Shown one piece after another: positions 45,001 to 52,984 of a stretch of 64,000 bases of DNA. The position numbers and the translations under genes are program-made. The stretch comes from Cordilura impudica. Taxonomy: Eukaryota > Arthropoda > Insecta > Diptera > Scathophagidae. Numbering within the stretch: position 1 is the first letter of the stretch; the number at the start of each line of letters is the position of its first letter. The notes beneath the pieces are model-generated. The model had not been told where the DNA came from and made no database searches. It saw nothing but the letters and a program-made list of their open reading frames with translations. The DNA is taken from contig OY821521.1 in the NCBI GenBank assembly GCA_963682025.1, positions 54,737,908 to 54,801,907 of the forward strand. The letters run 5' to 3'.

Positions 45001-45688
45001 AGACCCCATATAGAGCTGCTCCCAGATCTTCACTTAAATCTATCAAAAAACAAAAATATTGCACTGATTCTTCTCAAACCATGGTCAGGATTGGTCCATT
45101 TTTGGACCTAGTCCCCATATAGATGCTATGTCTATGATATGAACTTTTTCATATCTGCAGCCAAAAAAATTAATAAAGGTGCCACTCAAATTTGGTTTAT
45201 GCTTATTTTCTATATCCAATTAGTTGGAGATAAGAAATAGGGTCACCAAACGCATGTATACCATCGTATAGTCGGTCTAGACCGACTATAATTTTCTTAC
45301 TTGTTTTAATTTAAGTAATGAGTTCTGGAATTGTGTGTTATGCAAGGCTTTAATAAAAAAAGAACAACAATTTTTTTTTGTTTTGTTTTCGAAGATGTTG
45401 GGAACGTTATCTGACTATTTTGATAACCGTCAGTTGCCATATTTTTGGGCTAAAAATTTTAATTTATTGAGCATTATGAAACCTAATGATATTACTGAAT
45501 ATGCTACAACCTTGGATATTATTTGGAAAACCGTCAAAAGTTATATTCATCAACCTTTATTGGGTTTCGCTAGAACTGCTTATTATTTTGAGGTAAACAT
45601 AAACAGTGATTGGTTCACAGCCTATTTCGAAACGAAACGAGATATTAAATGTACTTTTGTCGAATATATTTTGCAATTAAAAAAATAA
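20845..45688 (+). CDS. cGAS-like receptor / Mab-21-family nucleotidyltransferase
   Basis: A three-exon gene, 20845-21016, 28404-29128 and 45395-45688, totalling 1191 nt and 396 residues, usual for insect cGAS-like receptors. The Gly-Ser motif spans the first splice: exon 1 ends in phase 1 with CLF plus G, and exon 2 supplies SYVNRVRI. Catalytic residues visible are Gly58-Ser59, Glu71 and Asp73 (PSEFDVFIVLEFP), and Asp183 (TVSIDFVPAI). The C-terminal Mab-21 helical region has FLTTIFLWEVQERG, then FVD joined in phase 0 to MLGTLSDYF, LPYFW and FNLL. No zinc ribbon is seen. Known relatives in flies sense double-stranded RNA in the cytosol and make cyclic dinucleotides that activate STING. Ligand and product cannot be read here. 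The frame is intact, so it is probably a working host gene. A non-catalytic Mab-21-like role is the main alternative. Confidence 0.85.
21278..21610 (-). pseudogene. mariner-like transposase C-terminal fragment
   Basis: In intron 1 of the cGAS-like gene, the minus strand reads APSRTTVRSAQTRDFLSDQ, IIDLMGPLPCNLDFAHNFFF and MSHFKNKMRDQRLSMSENEV. This corresponds to the part of mariner/Mos1-type enzymes with SSHTSAQTRxFL, the PPYSPDLAPNDFFLFP block and LRGQRFSSPEEAV. The normal catalytic SPDLAP block is changed to CNLDFAH, so it is dead. No inverted ends were found. Confidence 0.75.
22141..24133 (-). pseudogene. piggyBac transposase (nearly intact)
   Basis: The minus-strand frame from 24133 starts MCDRNKNINMADARNL; the second Met is also a plausible start. 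An acidic region follows (about residues 45-110), then the DDE_Tnp_1_7 core with TVDEQLFPYRGR (first catalytic Asp), YADNFFTTLDL (second) and, after a one-base frame break, NKCGVDTMDQM (third). The break at about 22828-22840 is one A short in an A run. A short intron is likely (GTAAG donor at 22430, acceptor at about 22352), but the phases do not join cleanly as read. The C-terminus is the usual cysteine-rich domain (CRLCRSEYG, CFGCGNAVCGEH, CNTC). The order and length match autonomous piggyBac enzymes, so it is a recently active copy if the homopolymer break is real. Confidence 0.85.
24214..24466. mobile_element. MITE nested in piggyBac, ~52-bp perfect ends
   Basis: A 253-bp element whose first and last roughly 52 bp are exact reverse complements, beginning cctaaactcaaagacattag. 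Inside the left arm is a five-unit tandem repeat of about 15 bp, with variants of aaaaattctaagaac. It lies just upstream of the piggyBac transposase start. Confidence 0.8.
25039..28101 (+). mobile_element. copia-type LTR retrotransposon relic
   Basis: A copia-like element in intron 1. The 5' LTR is about 25039-25267. A primer-binding site at about 25271-25287 (ttatgggcccagatgcc) fits the internal initiator-tRNA-Met priming known for copia. The 3' end keeps only the last roughly 84 bp of an LTR (28018-28101), fused to reverse transcriptase sequence, so RNase H and most of the 3' LTR are deleted. No flanking duplication was found. Confidence 0.85.
25294..28020 (+). pseudogene. copia gag-pol polyprotein relic
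   Basis: The domains appear in copia order. Gag starts MDILKASFTKLNGDNYNFWK, with an in-frame stop soon after, and ends in a zinc knuckle (CHHCKLNDHITKNCW). Protease has CILDSGATCHIS. Integrase pieces include FGPMQTPTVSGF, FIDDCSRYTVVY and LRSDDEGEY, with stops between them. Reverse transcriptase (27611-28020) has YVDVKSAFFNGVLE, LNKSLYGRKQAA and ILIYVDDILIG, which holds the YVDD active site. At least eight stops or frame changes break it, and RNase H is missing. The remaining reverse transcriptase stretch is open for about 150 codons. It is non-functional. Confidence 0.85.
28102..28403. other. Intron 1 sequence, nothing recognised
   Basis: The DNA between the copia remnant and exon 2 is less AT-biased than its surroundings and may be original intron. 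It ends in the T-rich acceptor tract. Confidence 0.4.
28404..29128 (+). CDS. cGAS-like gene, exon 2 (catalytic core)
   Basis: The acceptor is a T-rich tract ending TTTTTTTTAG at 28403. The exon opens with GT, completing Gly58, then Ser59. It holds Glu71, Asp73 and Asp183 and runs to YIFVD. The donor GTGAGT starts at 29129 in phase 0. The frame also runs on two codons to a stop, so an unspliced read would end at 29137. Confidence 0.85.
29291..29605 (+). repeat. Family A repeat, 5' fragment
   Basis: A diverged 5' half of family A, with gggtaagatgagtttgtgct, a GTCY run including gtctgtctgtatgtgtgtcc, and an ending near ggaaattggtgaaaatcgac. The 3' half is missing and LINE sequence follows. Confidence 0.75.
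29874..30195. mobile_element. Tc1-like element fragment inside the LINE relic
   Basis: It begins cttagcagaaaaactatgcg, the same terminal sequence as the element at 10708-11676, and continues with shared internal blocks (gcatggtatttacaagcgag, gacttcgaagtttaaagtct). No opposite end was found. It splits the LINE reverse transcriptase. Confidence 0.7.
30520..31350 (-). pseudogene. Tc1/mariner-superfamily DDE transposase relic
   Basis: The minus strand encodes QDGAPCHTCRDIIDFLRGKF and VISHFGNVHWPPRSSDLD, a pattern known from an arthropod DDE_3-type transposase family (usual form: CHTA, WPPRSCDLTPLD). Upstream pieces (30775-31157) read through in shifted frames with PHPERMYCLVWC. Stops and shifts abound. 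Its insertion separates LINE pieces 2 and 3, so it arrived after the LINE. Confidence 0.65.
32160..33105 (-). pseudogene. Tigger III transposase, N-terminus lost
   Basis: The minus strand holds FKASDGWLQKF (CENP-B-like region), joined by deletion to YNADEYGFF (first Asp), KSAPGTKISKKKITFL, LKNPRSF and LFTEWFIKSFIP. It then shows LGDNAKCHGDPLN (second Asp), KLRFYLQIVLVLSNPCIRM and the C-terminal SSSESDSEDIET. Several stops occur between pieces. The helix-turn-helix domain is gone; Tc1 sequence sits where it should be. It resembles the Tigger I and II enzymes but is more diverged. Confidence 0.8.
33105..33620 (+). pseudogene. Tc1-like transposase relic (plus strand)
   Basis: The plus strand reads ALREIGEIFGRNHCAIKQ (helix-turn-helix), LPRSGRPK, VRAVVREVKTYPT and SSSTLRRSL, the usual Tc1 N-terminal order. 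After an internal deletion come NNDLKHASKIVKECLLSF, corresponding to NDPKHxSKIVKEWL. Stops occur throughout. It lies inside Tigger III. Confidence 0.7.
33808..34850 (+). pseudogene. Jockey ORF1 (gag-like, zinc knuckles), frameshifted
   Basis: The ATG at 33808 begins MMGEEAMDDGAQFSSLKRKK. The frame is open to 34428, with KISFRIKNVIRRKSKIYFTD and LRGLDYRTSTDEIKQ, a PRE-C2HC-like gag region. It then shifts (SFKNNYDTGLYLVTLYPGKN) and shifts again. Zinc knuckles are CRRCQHWGHISKNC, then CDQKHEPGNC and CVNCSEVGHPANS, the last lacking its final Cys. In the family this protein packages element RNA. Two frame changes (about 34365 and about 34590) make this copy defective. Confidence 0.8.
34882..37872 (+). 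pseudogene. Jockey ORF2 endonuclease-reverse transcriptase, two stops
   Basis: One frame runs the whole length. It starts near LNFMTFNVRSL and has an APE-type endonuclease with VQECHL, VILGGDLNAKNTAWG and NSFLDHFLL. The reverse transcriptase has FRPISLLSNIGKIFEHILKR, QFGFRRCHSTQHAL, VAVSLDIQKAFDSACH, SGVPQGSVLAPLLFN and the active-site box LYADDCMIYAHD. In-frame stops at TGA 36970-36972 and TAA 37063-37065 flank the PQGS block. Otherwise about 960 codons are open, the usual jockey length. The stops are substitutions, not homopolymer shifts, so this copy is truly inactivated. Confidence 0.9.
38715..40010 (-). mobile_element. Tc1-like element, near full length, decayed
   Basis: A roughly 1.3-kb Tc1 relative of the 10708 element. 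Weak inverted ends are atgcgcacaaaag near 38740 and its counterpart tttgtacgcgta near 39990. It lies directly beside the right end of Tigger III. TA flanks were not settled. Confidence 0.7.
38790..39735 (-). pseudogene. Tc1-like transposase, decayed
   Basis: The minus strand retains the catalytic core in order. KARKLVWRKNGTALEKQ-type sequence precedes GGGGVMVWGC-type sequence (first Asp region). Then comes LGTNFWFQQDNDPKHTAHNV (second Asp), SPDLNSIEHLWYLLERKIRQ (Glu) and a degraded C-terminus. N-terminal pieces with the helix-turn-helix extend to about 39720. Frame changes at 39100-39110 and elsewhere break it. It is the best preserved Tc1 enzyme in the window, of DD34E type. Confidence 0.8.
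40178..40539. mobile_element. MITE with TGCC...GGCA ends and TTG duplication
   Basis: A 362-bp insertion. The left end is tgcccgttttctcaat and the right end is attgagaattccggca, imperfect inverted repeats. TTG at 40175-40177 and 40540-40542 flanks it. Removing it rejoins cactcttg to gtgtta, as in the second Harbinger copy. Two similar gagaggcattgccaactgaa / gagaggctttgccaactgaa blocks lie inside. Confidence 0.75.
41630..41760. repeat. 36-bp tandem repeat
   Basis: About two and a half copies of a 36-bp unit containing gatttggaatttcaacttca are followed by degenerate aatttcaa sequence. Frames on both strands are repeat translations, not genes. Confidence 0.75.
42089..42861 (+). repeat. Family A repeat inside the MULE element
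   Basis: A near-complete copy from ataccctctaccactatgtg through gtccgtccgtccgtctgtgt to an imperfect terminal palindrome and cttacttgttt. Confidence 0.88.
43411..44500 (-). mobile_element. PIF/Harbinger-like element copy 2
   Basis: A roughly 1.09-kb element with inverted ends of about 160 bp, starting aagggttttcactcttggta on the left with its near complement on the right. The ends include ttgtaaatgttg and gatatagtaaaa blocks. TAA/TTA-like triplets flank it. It carries N-terminal transposase sequence only. Confidence 0.75.
43637..44173 (-). pseudogene. Harbinger (HARBI1-like) transposase N-terminus
   Basis: The minus-strand frame from the second Met (MPKITEKEKIINYVEQNAVD) continues as LDELVDDIIYLKCTATELGI, then a stop. 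It is followed in another frame by RFLQMLRVSRIEFHTLVSMI and FPVEYQLAIVLYRLGKSGEG, which is the N-terminal helical region of Harbinger nucleases (fRMsrxtFxxLv ... E.QLAi.LyrL). The DDE domain is absent, and the frame ends in AT-rich sequence. It is a deletion derivative that relies on an enzyme from elsewhere. Confidence 0.65.
44552..45306 (+). repeat. Family A repeat next to exon 3
   Basis: A near-complete copy with a gtccgtccgtccgtccgtct run at about 44688 and an intact tagtcggtctagaccgacta palindrome. Its end is only about 88 bp upstream of exon 3 of the cGAS-like gene. Confidence 0.88.
45395..45688 (+). CDS. cGAS-like gene, exon 3 (C-terminus)
   Basis: The acceptor is a long T-rich tract ending TTTTCGAAG at 45394. 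The exon encodes MLGTLSDYFDNRQLPYFW, then FNLL, and ends VEYILQLKK. The stop is TAA at 45686-45688. Placement rests on the conserved family pattern (helix, then ML..L..Y, LPYFW, NLL) and matching phase. It lies 16.3 kb from exon 2, so transcript evidence would be needed to prove the join. Confidence 0.75.
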   Translation: MLGTLSDYFDNRQLPYFWAKNFNLLSIMKPNDITEYATTLDIIWKTVKSYIHQPLLGFARTAYYFEVNINSDWFTAYFETKRDIKCTFVEYILQLKK

Positions 45689-45689
45689 A
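45684..45689 (+). promoter_or_regulatory. Polyadenylation signal AATAAA
   Basis: AATAAA overlaps the stop codon of the cGAS-like gene. Further AT-rich sequence follows, so a very short 3' UTR is plausible. Confidence 0.45.
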
Positions 45690-45819
45690 TATATTTTGTT
45701 TTAAAAATACATTTTATAAAACTTAAAATGAAGAAACATAAATAGTCACAGCTTATTTCAACCTGCTTACGTAAACTACGATTAAATAAAAAAATAGAAT
45801 AGTTTTTACAAGTTAAACC

Positions 45820-46960
45820 TTATTGAGGACACCTTTTTGATCTATAGATGCTTTCAGCCTTCTTTGCATTCGAGTATTTTGCGCAGTTAATTTTGTCCCA
45901 CACTCCATTAACGCAGCTTTAAGGTAATTTTTGTTGGAAATTTGGTGTTGGCGGACGTCGTGATAAAAAATTACCCATAAATTCTGAATGCAATTGAGAT
46001 CAGGTTATTGTGGTAGTGGTTGCATCAAGTGGAAGCAAATACAAATAAGCCAAGTTTATACAATTCCCGACTTCTGAATCGAGTCATTGTCCTAATAGAA
46101 CCGAAATACCTGTCACATAGCTAGGTTTTCGGCACTTTGCAATAAATTGTTTTTGTAGTTTTTTTTTTCAAGTATCAAATTATTTATCGCTTAGCCCTAT
46201 AGGCCATGAAAAAATATTAAGAAATGATATAAATACATATATACCTACATATATGGTAAACAAATAAAAAAATATTTTTTGAAAAGAAATTCTTGGGAGT
46301 GTTAGAAATTATATTCGGCGAGTAAACTTTTTCATCAAAATGATCTAAAAAAAAAAGATTTTTATTATCAGTACAACATTATATGTAGTACAAAAAAAGT
46401 AATAACCCTAATGTTGAGGTACACATTTTTGTCCACCGTGTTCTCTCAATAAACTCCAACAGACAGGCCCAAACTAAGGCGCTGCCACTGGCGTGTTTAA
46501 CTGTAGCCATTTATTTCTTGTTTTGGATCTTTGTATTTGGCTTACTCCAGAAATGTGGTTGGCCATTCAATCCGAAAACATTAAATTTCGACTAGAAGGC
46601 TTATACATATTGCTCTTAAAAGCTTGAGTCTTTCGCAAAATGATCTTTGACGAATTCAAGGCGCGCTTGTTGATTCTTATTTATAAACGTTTTTTCGCTG
46701 ACTACTCTACCATTAAAAGATTCTGCACTATTTAATTAATTTTAAATTTGAACAGCCAGTTTTGAAGCAGCTTGGGATAACTTAGGATATTCCTTTATTT
46801 TTGTTACGATTTTAAAGAAACTGACGAGCGAGCGCTACAGTTTCATTAAACATTTTGTTGGGAGCTTGTCTGCCCTTATTATGCATCCTATTTTCAAACA
46901 CAAAGCGAGATATTTTGCTCTGTAGCCTTTTTCCGGTGCGAGTTGGCATTTCAACTCTGG
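45820..46960 (-). pseudogene. Tc1-like transposase relic downstream of the host gene
   Basis: The minus strand carries scattered blocks. One resembles TVKHASGSALVWACLLEFI (first Asp region). Another is PDLNCIQNLWVIFYHDVRQH, the SPDLNPIENLW block with Glu replaced by Gln. The C-terminus is KLTAQNTRMQRRLKASIDQK. At least one unrelated AT-rich stretch (46140-46430) interrupts it. The catalytic residue change and stops show it is dead. Confidence 0.7.
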
Positions 46961-47444
46961 TGGAATTGATGAACTGCTAAAAAAAAATATTCCACTAAAA
47001 GCGATTTTTCGTGTAGACTTAAAAAAACTTTTTGGTGATTTTTTGTGCTATTTTTTGTACTCTTTTATACCCTCCACATCACTGTGCAGAGGGTATATAT
47101 CAGTTTGTCAACCCGTTTGTAACTCATCGAAATAAATTCCGGGGATCCCATAAACTATATATATTCTTGAACCTTATAAAATCAGAACCCGATCTTGCGA
47201 TGTCCATCTGTCTGTCTGTTGAAAACATTCACCAGTCCGCAACAAGTCGAATGGGTCGCAATACTTAGGCTCAAAATATACGTCATAATCTGTAGCAGTT
47301 TGGTATTGAACTTGGACCATCTAGACCAAATAGGTGATGAATGAACAATGTATACGTAACAGAACATGTATGTACATCATAGCTGTAATAAAAAATTTAA
47401 AAAATTAAAACATATATCAGAATCCATATTTTTATGCAAAATTA

Positions 47445-47608
47445 ATGAAATTTTCCACAACATATTTATTAATGTGTTTGTTAATGAGTTTCTCATATTC
47501 ATTCACAATAATAATAAACTATAAAAGTGTTGGTTTGTGAATTGGCTAAGTTGAAAAATTAAGCTGCCTAGAAATTGCACTCGAATTCCGAGCGCTGGAA
47601 TCTGCTAG
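47445..47608 (-). repeat. Family C repeat, partial reverse copy
   Basis: The reverse complement of the family C start: it ends gcgctggaatctgctag, with caaaccaac-like and attcacaataat blocks. Confidence 0.65.
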
Positions 47609-47721
47609 TTAGTATTATTAGTTCTGATTGTATATCAAACTCGTAGTTGGTTGCATCGCAACTAAAAAAGTTTTCGAAAAGATCAATATTTCTGTTTCAT
47701 ATTTGTTAGGCTCCATTTTTA

Positions 47722-48422
47722 TACCTTATACCACTATGTGGTCAGGGTATAATGACTTTGTGCTGATGTTTGTAACTACCAAAAAGATTTGAAGATGGGT
47801 CATCTTTTATTACACCGATCGAATCACTTTGTAAGTCGATTTAGCGTTGTGTCCATGTTAACCTTGTAATCAAACTACAGGTCGCAGATGTGAATATATT
47901 TTGATGAAATTTAGTACATAAGCTTTTATCGGCCGTAGGATGAACGCTATTGAAATTGGTGGAAATCGGTTAATGTTCAGACCTAGTCGCCATACAAATG
48001 ACCCCGTATGAGATCGACTTAAATTGCCATAACATCCAAATTATCATATAGATCTAGGTCAAATTGGGTTTGTGCATATTTATTACATCCATTAATAAGT
48101 AGTCTAACAACAAACCCTATAGGACAATTCTTAGTGATAGACCGCAAAAGAAGCTAATTCCCGATCTTCACTTAAATCTATCCAAAAACAAATATATTGC
48201 ACAAATTTTTCTCAAATTTGGTTTGTATATGTTTTTGTAAAAAAAAGTGACCTTACCAAATATGGTCAGGATCGGTCCATTTTTGACCTAGTCCCCATAT
48301 AATTAGAGCATGCGATATGAACTGTTTCATATCCGAAGGCAAAAAAATTAATAACAATGCCACTCAAATTTGGTTTATGCTTATTTTCTATGTATATCTA
48401 ATTAGTAAATTTCTTACTTGTT
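47722..48422 (+). repeat. Family A repeat, diverged copy
   Basis: A recognisable family A copy with its GTCY run almost lost (gcgttgtgtccatg) and the terminal palindrome deleted before cttacttgttt. It is the oldest-looking copy in the window. Confidence 0.8.
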
Positions 48423-48689
48423 TATATTGTCTTAATGAAATTTTCTGAATCACAGTTTTATGTGTCTGAAATTAAGTCTTCTATATTAATACTTTTATGG
48501 CAGTTTCGTATTAATTAAATATTTTTTTAAATGTTCTGAAGTTATTCTGTTACGTTGCTTTAAAGAAATAAATGCCAATCCGAAAATCGTTGATTTCCTA
48601 ACAAGTTTCCTTTTAATTTTACAAAAAAAATTATTTCTCTAATTCATTTTTCTATGAAAAAAAAAAAATAAAATGTATTTTAGTAACAT

Positions 48690-49043
48690 ACTAGCAGATT
48701 CCAGCGCTCGAAGTTCGAGTGCAATTTCTAGGCAACTTTATTTTTCAACTTGGCCAGTTCACAAACCAATAATTTTTGGTTTATTATTATTGTGAACGAA
48801 GATAACACACTCATTAACAAACACATTAACAAATTTAATAAACACACACATAGCATATGTATAATTTTATGTATGTGTTAGTAGCAACTTTAAATGCAAT
48901 TTACTCAAAATAAAGGAACAATATTAAAAAAATCTGTAAAACTGGTGAACAGCTAAAAAGAAATACCTTTCAAATAATATACGTTTGGTCAAAATCGTGA
49001 TAAAACGGTAGAACAAAACATCGGTAACAAAAAATCGCCTAGC
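48690..49043 (+). repeat. Family C repeat, full copy
   Basis: It runs from ctagcagattccagcgctcg to aaaaatcgcctag, about 354 bp, closely matching the 9840 copy. Confidence 0.7.
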
Positions 49044-49500
49044 TTATTAATATTATATATAACATATTCCCTAAATGTGTTATAATATAAAGGCATTGGA
49101 TATTACCAAAAGCATTGTTTACCATATAAGAAAATCAATACTTCTGCTAAGCATTCATCGCTATCTCATTGACAACTAAATGAAAGAGCATAAGAATATG
49201 TGTAAAAGCACAATTGAGCTATGAAATGGACAGCTATGATATACATACTTAGATACGTATCAGCGATGCATACACATTTTTGTTTGCTTTTTGCACAAGG
49301 GAAAAAACAATAACAAGAAAAAAATGTGTATGCTTCGCTAATAAACAAACAAACAAAAATGGAATTGTATGTGTTTACATTTATGCTCATTGCATTTAAT
49401 AATTGCTTTCAATTAAAAAAGCACGAAAACACCTAAAATATTTGTTAAGTATCCTATTAATTTTAAACATCATTGTAAAATGACAACCTTGGTTATAGTA
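49044..49500. other. AT-rich, nothing recognised
   Basis: A minus-strand frame of 74 codons here is Cys- and Phe-rich without recognisable features and is not called. Confidence 0.35.
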
Positions 49501-49608
49501 TTGTGATTAGAACACGGGCGGTGGTATCAAAAGTTCGGCATAGCACTCTTACTTGTTTATATACTTGTTTATGTATGAACTATATATTTATTTATTTTTT
49601 GAATTTTT

Positions 49609-49772
49609 GTACTCAATAATCAGTAGTCCAAAAATAAACCAATTCATAGTCATAGCCCCATATGAAGCTGCTTCCCGATTTTTACTTCTATCAGGATCGG
49701 TTCATATATCAACCTAGTCCCCATATAAATTTAGCATTCATTATGGACTTTTTAATATCTGCACTACCAAAT
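49609..49772 (+). repeat. Family A repeat, internal fragment
   Basis: It matches the middle of family A (aatcagtagtccaaaaataa, gctgcttcccgat, cctagtccccatata) with deletions. Confidence 0.7.
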
Positions 49773-50299
49773 CCCACTGGTTGCTGGTAGTACGTGGCTT
49801 GTGAATATACTAAAAATAGATTTAAGTCATTACTAGCATAACATCAAAAAATACACCTGAAAATGTATCGCTATTCAATGAAATAGTGTGACCTTTACAG
49901 TTCTCCGAACTAGGTGGTTGAAATAAGCTGCGACGTAAAATTGTGTGTCATAACTACGTTCTAGGAAAACCACTTTTATTGTTGAGTGGTGGAAATAAGC
50001 TGTGAGCCACTGTACATCCAGACAAATTAAAATAACTAAACCAATCTCTTATATTGCAGTTTCCATCTGACTCAGATTCGGACTCTGATTAGGATTCGTA
50101 TGCGGACTCGTTGGATTAGAAACAATGTACATTTGCTTATTATTTTATTTTTTTTATTTTTTATTCCCAAAATAAAACTTTTAAAACCATGTTTTTCATA
50201 TTTAGAAAATGTTTTCAAATTCGTAAGTATTCGTTTGAACACATTGTACAAGGGCAGGTTGAAAAGTCCTTCGAAAACAAAATGGAAAAACACATTCAC
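49773..50299. other. Possible terminal exon of an unknown gene
   Basis: A splice-like TTGCAG at about 50054-50059 is followed by a frame reading FPSDSDSDSD and TAG. Acidic-serine tails of this kind end many nuclear proteins and also Tigger transposases (compare SSSESDSEDIET in Tigger III). No upstream exon was found. The rest of the stretch is featureless. Confidence 0.2.
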
Positions 50300-51250
50300 C
50301 CCTGTTCTTGAAACCACTATCACAAAAAACAACTCGTAAATGAAAAAATTCTTAAATCTACGAGTTTTTTGCTGTTCTCTAATTTCAATAAGAAATTTTT
50401 TTCTTGTTTTAATTCACATAGAAAAGGCTTTGTGAAATCAAAACAAATGCCCTTTTTTTCTACTAAGCAGGTCTTAAGAGATAAAAAACTAATTGATATT
50501 TAAACTCTAACATGTTTTTTATTGAACCTTGTCATTATTTTAAAAAATTAGACATTAATTTTATGAAAACAAAAAAAAACGATTTTAAGAAACGTCTACA
50601 TTTTGCGCTGATTAAAAAAAAAAACTCGTAATAAGTGGTCGATGTTAATAAAACACACTTTTTGCGATGATGCTGTTCTATAACTATAATAAAAACTTTT
50701 ATTTACTCAATCTATTTTCCATTATAATTTTTTCAATTATAACATAGATTCGTTATGCACTAATTATTGCAAATAAAGGAATTAAAAAAAATTTTTTCAT
50801 CAAATAACATATTTTTATTTTTTTGCATATGTTCGAAACAGTAGTGATGCCAGTCAAATCCAATTTATTTGAATACCGAAATTTTTTTGGTGATTCCTAA
50901 CTTTTTAAAAATGGAAAAGTCATTTTTAATTGAATGAAATTGAAGAACAAAAACAATTAAATGAACAAATAAGTTGTTATTTTAAAAGAAAATATTTTTC
51001 TTTATACTTTTTCTATAAACTTAAGAAAAAACATGCACAAAATACTTAAAAGTTTTTTTGTGAAACTGAATAAAGAACCATATGGCACTCGGTATCTAGA
51101 TAACATATGTTCTTAACTCAAACATATGGTTCTTAACTCAAACATATGTTTCCATTAAATAAATAAAAAAGGTGGTTTCAAGAAACCCAAAATTTCAATA
51201 TCATGTGATTTTAAATTCACTCTTATTCAAATAACGTTTCAAGAACAGGG
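50300..51250. mobile_element. Candidate non-autonomous element with 15-bp ends
   Basis: Perfect 15-bp inverted ends, ccctgttcttgaaac (50300-50314) and gtttcaagaacaggg (51236-51250), enclose about 950 bp of AT-rich DNA. The 15-mer acatatgttcttaac and variants repeat near the right end (about 51105-51150). No target duplication or frame supports a class. Confidence 0.5.
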
Positions 51251-51938
51251 CTGATAATTTTAAGAAAAATATCTCATCATTAGACTACATCTAAAGCATA
51301 TGTTGATTAATGAACAGCGAAATCAAAAATATGCAATATCATGTTTTCCTGTGCATTGTATTGATAAACGGAAAAGATTTTTATCCGTTTCAGAACAAAT
51401 TGCAGAAATCTGGCATCGATTTGTTGCAGCATATTGTTTTCATATTTTGGCGTTACGAGCATACTATTTAATAAAAGAAAGCATACTTTAATTTTTAAAT
51501 TTATTTTAAGAGTTTTTTTTTTTTGTATAGTGTATATGCCCGCTTAAAAAAGTTACGCCCATCACATTTAGCAGTGTAGTTATAAATATATACTATTCTA
51601 AGAAATTATAGACAAAGATTTTTATTACAGATTACAAAGTAGATTTAATTAAATATAGGACCGAGTAAAAACGGACTTATAATTAGAAGTGGACAACCAT
51701 ACTAATTATAACGACCCTGTGTGTATCAATTGGACGAATAAGAGTATTGAGTAAACGTTTAGAGACGAAGACGAGTTATTTTTAAGAAGTTTGTTTTTGA
51801 CCCTCAAACGTTTTGCATTATATTAACCTTTAAATGTGGAGGTGGTGGTAAATTTTACCCTATCTTACTTTTTTTTTTGTACAAAAAAGGTTTGTGTAAT
51901 AAGGTGCCTATTTTGTTGAAATTGATAAAAATTTAATT
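51251..51938 (+). other. Unassigned; one protein-like 63-codon frame
   Basis: The frame at 51300-51491 reads MLINEQRNQKYAISCFPVHC and ends AYYLIKESIL. Its composition is protein-like, but no family was recognised and no splice sites were confirmed. The remainder is AT-rich. Confidence 0.2.
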
Positions 51939-52438
51939 TTTATACCCTCCACACGTCAGTGGCAGAGGGTATATATAGGTTTGCCATTCCGTTTGTAACG
52001 CATCGAAAAACTAATTTCCGACCCCATAAAGTATATATATTCTTGATCCTTATCACAGCTTGAGTCGATATAGCGATGTCCGTCTGTCTGTTGAAATCAC
52101 GCTCATTCACAAAAAAAGCCATCTAACTGGATAAGGCTACAATAATATCATTTGCCATAATTCCCAGCAGGTTGGTATTGAAAATTGGCTAAGTCGGGCA
52201 TCATCGTGATTAGATACGAGCAAAAATATGTAGATACCTCTAAAGAAAAAACATAAAACCCAGTGTGTTTGTTGTAACAGTCTAGTGGTTGACCATTATT
52301 ATAATTGTACAACAACATAAAAAAATGCCACAAAAAAATTATGCATATACATATATTAACAATACCAAGAACACAATAACATAGCTCATGTTAGTAGTAT
52401 TGCCACATATTTTTTTTATCGATATCACGTTATAATAA

Positions 52439-52972
52439 AACAAGTAAGAGTGTTAAATTCGGCTGTGCCGAATCTTTGATACCCTCCACCTCGGTTTGTG
52501 GCAATACTATTAACATAGCTCATGGTAGTTGTGTTCTTGTTATTGTTAATATGTATGAATCACATTTTTTTTGTGGCTTTTTTTATGTTGTTGTATGTTC
52601 AACCACTAAACTATTACAAGAAAACACTAGGTTTCATGTTTTTTTTAGAGGTATCTATAAACTTTTGTTCATTTCTCAGCGCAGAGGCTCCCGATTTACT
52701 CCGATTTCAATACCAACCTGGTGGGAATTATGGCAAATAATTTTTTCGTAACCTGACCTAAGTAAATGCTTTTTTTTTTGAATGAGCGTGATTTCAACAG
52801 ACACACGGACAGACGGACAGACGGACATCGCTATATCGACTCGAGCTGTGATAAGGATCAAGAATATATATACTTTATTGGGTCGGAAATTAGTTTTTCG
52901 ATGCGTTACAAACGGAATGACAAACCTATATATACCCTCTGCCACTGAGATGTGGAGGGTATAAAAAAAAAT
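52439..52972 (-). repeat. Family B repeat, compact complete copy
   Basis: It begins aacaagtaagagtg with the hairpin attcggctgtgccgaat and ends with the 5' hairpin (tataccctctgccactgaga ... gagggtata). The GTCY run is cagacggacagacggacaga-like at about 52808-52830. It is inverted against the adjacent 51939-52435 segment, forming two arms of roughly 480-530 bp. Frames here are repeat translations. Confidence 0.88.
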
Positions 52973-52984
52973 CGCCAATATGAA

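Larger units (their letters stand above)
47065..49558 (+). mobile_element. Family B repeat with nested A and C repeats
   Basis: The 5' hairpin (ataccctccacatcactgtg ... gagggtat) and a tgtccatctgtctgtctgtt run lie at 47065-47225. A degraded 3' end, gtggtatcaaaagttcggca and cttacttgttt, lies at 49520-49558. Family C (two inverted copies) and family A lie between. That both ends belong to one element is inferred from order and orientation. Confidence 0.45.
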
